From positions 432,588 through 496,587 of the forward strand of contig VWYX01000621.1 in NCBI GenBank assembly GCA_013396525.1: a DNA stretch of 64,000 nt. Direction: 5' to 3'. A model generated the notes under the pieces. It was not told the origin of the DNA. It saw nothing but the letters and a program-made list of their open reading frames with translations, and did no database searches. Numbering within the stretch: position 1 is the first letter of the stretch; every line of letters begins with the position of its first letter. This document shows, piece by piece, positions 38,301-47,300 of the stretch. Source of the DNA: Chaetorhynchus papuensis (taxonomy: Eukaryota; Chordata; Aves; Passeriformes; Rhipiduridae). Made by a program: the position numbers and the translations under genes.

Positions 38301-41300
38301 ATCTTGGGAGCTCTCTCCTGCATGTTGGTGAAGTACATGTACCTGAAAGCAGAGACAGCACCACTGAACTGGGAGCTCCAGGTGAGAGGCAATTCCCCTT
38401 GGCACCCATGGTCTTTTAACCCACATTGTAAGTGGGAATGGTTTCACAGGCTTTATATTACTAATCTGCTCCCAGGTGCAAAGATCCAGAACCAAACATC
38501 TGCTAACTGACGCACTCAGCCTGAAAGTAATAGGATTTATCTCCGTGCCATGAAATGCCTCAGCACTGCTGCACCAGCAGCACTGCTCCTGCACGGAGTT
38601 GGGGATTGTAAGAGACTAGCACAGACTTTCTGCAACTCTCCCTGGGTAAAGCTGTACCCACTTGCAAATCAAAGTCTGGAAGTTCTTTCTGACAAAAAAC
38701 CATTAACCGCCACCTCCTCTCCTTCTAGGCTACCTTTCCTTCTCAGCAAGTAAAATTTCCTACCAAACTTGAGAAAAGATTACACAAGAACAACTGAGGA
38801 TGGCATATTCCTGACATCTTAGTTCCATGAATTCTTTACATCTGTCTAAGCCAGTTCAGCTGCAAACAAAAGCAGTCTCTGCCCTCCTCATGCATAGAGA
38901 AAACAGGGTTTGTGCACCCCCACCACGATGAACTGGTAACTCTTTAAAGGAAAAGTCCACTATTTTTTCAGTGGTGAGTAACATGGGCAAACTCTCCAAC
39001 AGCATGGGCTGCATTGCTGCACAGCCTTTCCTTATGGCACAAGGAGGGGAGGCAGCAGTCAGAGAATGCAGCCAAGGGAGGGATTTCTGTAACCACGGCA
39101 GAAGTTGTTGAAGATCACTCATTCAGCTCTCCCAGACAGTCACAGTGTTTAACATGGCGTCTTCCTCATTTTTCCTCCTTTAATTTATAAATGGATTTAG
39201 TGCTAAATCACTTGAAAACCTGACTAGAAAAGTTGAGAGTTTTAGAGATCAACAAACCCAAACTCCCATTTTAATGGAGAAAGCAGATAAGCTTTTATAA
39301 ATACAAACTATATCCAAGTGACTTAGTCCCAATAAGATTAGAATCTTTCCTCTAATCCCCCTCTCCCCACAACAGCTTTTGAACTGTGCAGAGTACACTG
39401 GTATAAAACACCAGGCCTATAAACGCTCCAGACAGAGTCTCTGGGTACTACTGCATCACGCAGTTGTGAAATGCTGTCATTCAACATCTGTCAAGCACAT
39501 GGTAAGCCATTTAGTAATAAACTGGGATTTAAGCATCTAACTTATTAAAGAGAACCATAAGGGACCACCTTTGACATCTAAGAAGGAAGCTACTAACTAC
39601 CAGAAGCAGAGATAGTGTCTGTTGAATCTAACCAAAACTGGTTTGCAGCAAAACAACATATTTTCTTCCCATGGGAAATCACTCTAGTCCATCCTACCTG
39701 CTTCAATTCATTTCAGAGGTTTTTAAGATACACATCACAGCAGAACTAACTTAAAAATTTATAGAATATAAGGGGTATGAAGTGTTTAAACTTCATACTA
39801 CTACATTAGCAGGAATAGTTGTATCAAATTAGAGGCTCCTTTTTTTACCCCTGGAAACATCTGATTTATTACGACTAAACATTTATGAGCCGGATTCCTA
39901 GTTGATACAGACTCTCTTGTTTTTCCTATTAGGTGGCAGGGCTGTGCATCCACATGGAGAACAGGACAAGGTGGTTTCACTTTGCTGTCACCATCTGGGT
40001 TAGTTCCTCCCACATGGCTGTGTGAACAGAGGCAAAGGAGGGAACAGGAGGAGAAAGCTGGATACTTTCAGAAGCCAGAACTGGACAAGCAGCCACTTAC
40101 ACCCCGAACAATATTCAAAACTTCTCTTTTTAGAAACAGACAGATGCAGCTCAAGATTCCCACACACAGAGCTGACACACACCCCAAGAGTGCTCTGTGC
40201 AAGGTACAGGAAGGAAGCTCACCCTCGCTCTGCGTTCACTACGATGGCTCTGGGCCTGTCGTGATCCCCTCGCAGCACCATCCCGATGGATTCGCCGTTC
40301 AGCCGGTGCACATTGACGGAATTCGTGGCCTCGCAGGTCCAGTACAAGGTATGGCTGTATATATCAATGCTGAGGTCGTGTGGCTGCTTCTCTGGGTTCT
40401 GACTTTGGTTTGGAGTACTCATTACAGTGAAAGGCTGCAAGACAATACATGGGCAACGATTTCCAGTCATTATTCTGCTGATGGACTGAAGAACACTGCA
40501 CAGAAAGCATGGTTTATCTGCCTGATGGTTTAGAAACACCTAAATCCATGATCCTAAAAACGTTCAATAATTCTCATATATAAACAGAATATCCATGAGT
40601 AAGTGCTGACAAGCAGCTGACAATCCCTTGGTGCAGCAGACAGAGGAGGATAGAAGAGGTCAAGCATAAAGTAAAAGCACACAAAAAGACTGACACAAAA
40701 CCATATACAAGATGTACACTTGCCTGGGTGCCATCATCTTTGGCTCTTTTTATAATATTCTGGCGTCCATCCACCCAGTAGATCAATTTATCTAAGGGAT
40801 CATAATCAATAGCCTTGACGTTCCTCAGACCATGCATGGGTAGGATGATATCTGGACTTTGCTGATCATCAGGTATCATCCTGCTGATGGCAGATTTCTG
40901 GCTAAATAGCAGGAAACTGGCAGGGGCTGAAACAAGCCAAAACAGAATGCATGAGAACGTACAATTCCCAAAAATATATCCCCACAGAAGAAAAAGAATA
41001 TTTAGAACAAAATCGCAGAGAGACACTAATATTCGCAATGACAAATAAGTAATTCATAACTGGAGATTTTTGCTATTAAGTTGAAATGTTTCTTTCTAAA
41101 GTTATAGAAGGAGATCAGGTTAAGTCTGCAGGACCTGCCTTCAAAAAACTCACCCTCTCATTCAATTAAAATTTCCCTATATGCTACTATGCAGGATGCT
41201 CAAAGCTTTGAGGTTTTGTGTTTTTATAAATCAACAGCCCATTTTCTATTCCTGTGCTATTTTTACTATAAACTTAAGTTCCTATTGAACAACCAGTCAG

Positions 41301-44300
41301 CTGGCAGGCTCATAATATCACATGCAAGTAGAAAACAAACTTATATGTAATTCAAGTGCATCTGCAAGCTGTGCAGAATACTTAGACTACTTGACTGAGT
41401 GTTATTTTAGCTGACTTTATTAAACATATAAGACGAAAAGACATTTTTTGTTGGTAATTTCTTTTCCACCCACCTACACACTTAGGTAAGGAGTGGGAAA
41501 GCTTCACTCACACAGCTGAATCATTTAGAAACCACTTCTAGTAAAACAAGAAAGACCAGACTTGACAGCACTGTCATTTCTAAGACTTGAAATACAAATC
41601 TTCATGCCTAGTACACGTCACAAAAATGGATATGAAATTCCCTACTCTGTCCTCATATTCAAAGGTCACCTTTAAAGCCAGAGCCTTTCAAATGCACTTG
41701 GGATCCCCTTCCTTTAAGCACCTGGGAGCCACAAGCACTGAAGAATATAGAAGCAAATAAAAAGGCTTACAACTACAGTTCCTGCTGTTGGGATCCAAGG
41801 TGTAATGAGCAGCACAGCCACACCTAAATCCATTTGGGATGGCAAGGCACAAGTGACCACAATGGCCATTATTTTGCACACAGTCATTCAAGCCGTCCTG
41901 ACGAGAGGAATGGAAGACCAATATATCCATCACGAAATCCAGATGGCCCTGAATGAGTGTCCTGTTCTTCCCACTGGTCTTGTCTGCTCTTTCTATGCTG
42001 TGAAGATTCCAGTCTGTCCAGTAGATGTAGTCACTGTATTGGGTCAATCCAAATGGATGAGGTAGATCATCTGCTATGATTTCTCGTTCTTGTCCTACAA
42101 AAACAAGGATAACCAACTAAAGGACAATTCCCATGGCATAAAATGAAGAATGTGACTGGCATTCAGAAAAATATTTTTCTTTTTTTTAAAATAAAACCTC
42201 ATTTTCCAAATTAGCATAATGGGATTCTTATATTAAGTAGTCTCTGTTCAGGAGATAACGTAAACAGTGGCATTCAAAACCCTTACCCTGATACCCTCTT
42301 GCCTACAGAGCAATTTGAAATGATGCCAGTGTACTGTAATTTAAATAAATACTACTTCATATGTCTCATGCTTATCAACCCCAACAGACAATGAAAAACA
42401 TATCCAAAAATACTACCAGCTCCAGTAATCACTTAGGCCAATAAAAAAGCCAATTAATATGCATAAAAGCAACAACAAGCTTGAGATTCACAGAGAAACT
42501 GCTCTGAGAAATTATGGTGCTTCACTCAAGAAACAAATCTTTTGCAGTTCAATTTAACACACAGCTATCCCAAGAGTTTAGGAAACCATTTGTTTGGCAG
42601 AAATCTCAGTACTCCCACACTCAGTGGCTCAGTTAGCAACATTCACAACAGATTTAACACCTTCTAGAGCATGGCCTCTGACAGAGATGCATTACTGAAG
42701 TAGATAAAGTCATACTGCAAAGCACCTTCCTGAACATTTTCAAGCATAAACCTCTGCGAATCTCTGCCATCAAATGAAGATGTAGCCTTTATCAGCACCA
42801 TCTCCTCCTGTCTCAAACGTCTAATGCTAGACTCCACAGAACATCTCATTTTCTTCCTCTGCCCTACTTTCCATTTCACCAAGACTTGAGAAAGAATAAA
42901 ATAACCATAAACCAGAACATGAGGCCATTTCCTTATAATCCACCAGACCTCAATATAGAGGCAACCTTCCCATGTAACTTCTAGGCATCTAAATTCTCCC
43001 AGTTAGGGGTATGGATATCCTGCATGCTCTCAGGTACTTCTTAGAGCAATTCTGGTCCGCAGTGATGAATTCAGGAGAAAGGCTTTTTTTGAAGTAAGCA
43101 GATAAGCTGTATAATCGAATTTTCATAGTAGGTGGAGGAAAATCTCCCAAAAGTGTGATTTTTTTCCCCAGCTGTTTATAACATCCAAGATTAAGCTGGA
43201 ACAGCATTCACTCATCCACTTCGGAGTGCTTTATTCATCCCTTAACTGATGAGCCCACTTGCTGCAAGTCTACCTGAGTCTTTATGATCTGCTGACTAAA
43301 AAGACATTGTACAACATGATAAAAGTGAACAGGCACAAGTCTGTGGGGCCCTGTGAGATGCAGCTCCTGAGGCAACTGGCTGATGAGGTTGGCAAGCCTC
43401 TGTCTATGGTATTTGAAAAGCCATGAAGTTGACAGTGACTGGAAAAACAGGAAACATCACACCTATTTTTAAAAGGGTAGAAAGGAAGACCCAGGGAACT
43501 ATAGAGCCTCGCCTCTATGCCTGGGAAGATCATGGAACAGATCCTCCTGGAGGCAATGCTAAGGCACATGCAAGACAGAGGGGTGATATGACACAGCCAG
43601 CACAGCTTCACTAAGGGCAAATCGAGCCTGACCAACCTGGTGGCCTTCTACAATGGAGCGACTTCAGAATGTCAGAATTCCAAAGATAAACACACACAAT
43701 GACAGCTTAAAAAAAAAATCTCACTCTAAAAATATCTTCTCACAGATTAAAAACCAACCAAACAAAAAACCTAGTTGCAGTGAAATTATGTATATTGTCA
43801 GAGCACACCCCTCAGATGTGTAAATGAAATTCCAATGGAAAACATGAACATGTGTAAAGTTGTATCTGAAACATACACTGCAGAAGTAGCTGCACAACCT
43901 TCAGCCTTCAGGAAATGCAAGAAGTATTTTGGTTTAGAAGTTATTCAACTGAACTGAACACAGAAATAAGAGATAATACTTCAACAGAATATTAGTGTCC
44001 AGGCTGAAATGTCAGGGATCATTTACAGTGAACTTGTAAGTTGTCCTCACTTTGAGAACTCAGAGGCCATCTCTGCTTTGGTACAACACAGACAGTTTTA
44101 CACCAACAGAGAGAAATGACATCTTATCTCACCACCATTACAAATCATCATACCGTTATTAATTTATGAAGGTTTTAAAAATATTCTTAAACACTTAACT
44201 CTCCATTTCCTTTCATAAGAAAATATACATACAGATTTACTACCAGTTATATTATTCAAATTTCATATTATTCAATTACTTTACTATGGCCAGTGCATAT

Positions 44301-47300
44301 TTCTGTACTGGCTGGTGTAATGTAACACTAGATTACCCAGCATATTTGATGACTCAATCATGCTTGTGTCTAAGTCAGTCCAGTAGAGCCTTTGGTCCAC
44401 ATAATCAATAGTGAGGTCATTGGCACGCCCCACTTTGTCCACCAAAGTGATGCTGTTTGTCCCATCCATGTAGGCTCGAACAATCCTGGGTTTGCCTCCC
44501 CACTCAGTCCAGTACATGTATCTGCAACGAGAAGTGCAACAGAAACAGGACATCAGCCAGGTAGGATGGTGTTTAGCTGCATGCTTTGACTTTCCTAAAT
44601 TTCTTTGCAGCACTTGAAAAAAAACCAAGAATAACCCACGTGGTTATGTGCAGCATCACAATACTCCTATTTTTTTACACAAAGGCAGAATAGTATTTTT
44701 GACAATTACTAATTTTTCTTTGTAACCCATAGGATTGTGGAAGGTTTCTTGCCTTTTCAAAGACTCTGAAGAAACAGAGCTGTGTAAACTGCCGAATAAC
44801 TTGTCACATACAGGAACACTCACACAAAGCTTTCAAAAACAGGAGTCCCTTACCCTTTGGTGGGATCAAGTGCCAGAGACCTTGGGTTGTCCAAGTCCTT
44901 CCACACAAGGACCTGCCTATACTGTCCATCCAGGCGGGCTACTTCGATGCGATTGGTTCCAGTATCTGCCCAGTAGAGGTTCTTTCCCATCCAGTCTACA
45001 GCCATTCCCTCAGGATAATCTAGCCCAAACTCAATCACATGCTCAACAGAGCTCCCATTCATGAAAGCTCGGCTTATGGTCTGGAAAACAATTGTGTAAA
45101 AATATTACAGTGTTCGTGGATACCCCGGTGAAAGAAAAAGGAATAATTATCATGAAGTTTGGTGTATAAAAAGAAATGAGTACAAAAAAACCCAGCCATT
45201 GTTACATTTTAAAAAATTAATTTCTGTTGTTAAAAAAGACATAGAAGTTCTCAGGAGAAAAACATCTGAATTTCAGAAAGCTAGTGGTTTCTGATGGCCA
45301 GACCACCAGACATCTGAAAAGGACATGATTTTCAGAAAGTAGTATCTAGCTGCAGATTCTTCCTTGACTCCTCTCCCTCTCTTCTATTTGTGCACAAGAA
45401 GCTGGTTTTTAAAATTATTTAATTCACTGTAATGTTTTAAGTCTCAGAAACACATCTCAGTGGCATCTCAATTAAACTGTTTCTCACAATCAGTCACCTG
45501 GAGCATGTTTACTGATCCCATCTACATTTTAGTTATGCACACTCACCAAAATAAGTCACAGGGCAAGGACTGCACACATACAAATAAGTCACTCCTAACA
45601 GCACTGGAACAAACCCCAGGTAAATAGTCATTTCCAGGACCAATTACCCACCCTTGCTTATCAACACTGAGCAATCAGTCTACATGCCTACCAGTATTTC
45701 AGCTATTGATTTCTTAATAATTTGATATATGAATGTGTAAGGGTCAGACACATTTTATATTTTTAAAGGTAAATGTCAAACCCAGAAACCATGTAGTGTA
45801 GTTTTTGAAAATGCGTCCTCCTATAACCAGAGGCAGAAGGAGATCAGGGAAGTGGTGGTCACCAAGGGAAAGGGAGATGACTATAAGCTCTGAAGTTACA
45901 ATATCTGAAGTTATAATATTATATCTATAATAATATAATAAGCAGCTGGATGTGAGGGACAAGGGAAATGAGAACACAGAGGTGCTGGAAGATACCTGGT
46001 GTGTATACAAAAATACAGTATGCTGGAAAATTCAGGAGGCACAAACAAGTAAAATGTTTTCCAGTCCTGCACAGAGTGAGGCTGAGATCTACTCACTGAT
46101 GCAGCTGGAGTAACGTGGTTTCCAGTACAAATGGTTAAGATGTCCATAACTCCTGCTCTCCAAGTGCTTGTGTGAGATTTATTTAGTAACTGTGTCTACA
46201 CTACACTAATTTATTACATTGGCACTCTTCCTGAAGGAACGGTATCCACACCACAAGCAGCACTGTTAACTGTGAAGCACAGCCCTCATTAGTCTTCACA
46301 GAGAGCCCATGGAAACTGCACGAGCCCTGCAGGCTCCAAAAGCGAGATTTGCCATATTGTGGCTTGGGCACATTGGCAAGGAAACTCTGATTGCTCTTGG
46401 AAAACCTATTAAGAGTTTAAATAGAATAATTTAGTTACAGTGAAGTGAATCTGTCATTTTCTACCGTATACTTCGTTCACTTCAAAAGGCCAAGTAACAC
46501 TGATGAAGAGCACAACCCTCACTTTAGCACACACTTGGATGTGAACCAAACATCACAGGAAATGTCAAACTTCTGGGGAACACACTGGGATAAAACTGGG
46601 GGCAGGTGGGCCCTTAACACAGTGTGGAGGAGACTGGACAAGTTCCCTGGCTTTTTCTGTGCCAAGCTGGAGCCACAGACCAGCAGCAAACAATCTGAAG
46701 TTCACTTGTCAAATGTTAATATTGAGTACAATTGTCTTCCAAGTCAAAACTGGAAGAGAACAGAAAGGTCAGGGGGCTGCTGAGCTCAATGTTTAAATTA
46801 CTCTACTCTGTGACATAAAACCAGCTTTTCTACAGCAGATGCATATATGGATGCAACACAACCAGCATCCAAGACTTAGGCATTGGGTACGAGCAGACAC
46901 CACTTTGGATCTTTATTTGAAGCAGGAAGATGCCTGTCACCCTGCTGTGCATTCAGCAATGCAACTGTCTTCATCTCCAAGGGTCTCCTTGGATGCAATT
47001 CAATGACAACACTGGCAACTGCAGGACAGATCATGTAACAGAGACCTTTGTTAGATCAAAGTAACTGCTCTGTGGCTTTATATTCAAGGAATTCACACGT
47101 CAGTAATACCTTCAAACTAACATCAGTCCAATAGATTCTGTTATCAGAGACATCAAAATCCAGAGCAGACGCTTCCTTGACTCCAGTAAGAGGAATAGCA
47201 ACATCATTATTATTGGTTTCAAGGGAAATCCTGTGAATTGCTGCTCTGCTTGTGAAAACTAAGAAGGCTTCAGGAATGATGCAAGTCTTCATGTCACTCA

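Noticed and set aside
37917..38510. 197-codon plus-strand open frame
   Set aside because: It lies over LRP5 exon 15 on the opposite strand. The coding exon's composition keeps the antisense frame open, and no independent protein features were seen.
39982..40533. 183-codon plus-strand open frame
   Set aside because: It overlaps LRP5 exon 14 antisense and extends into introns with no recognisable domain. Treated as a shadow.
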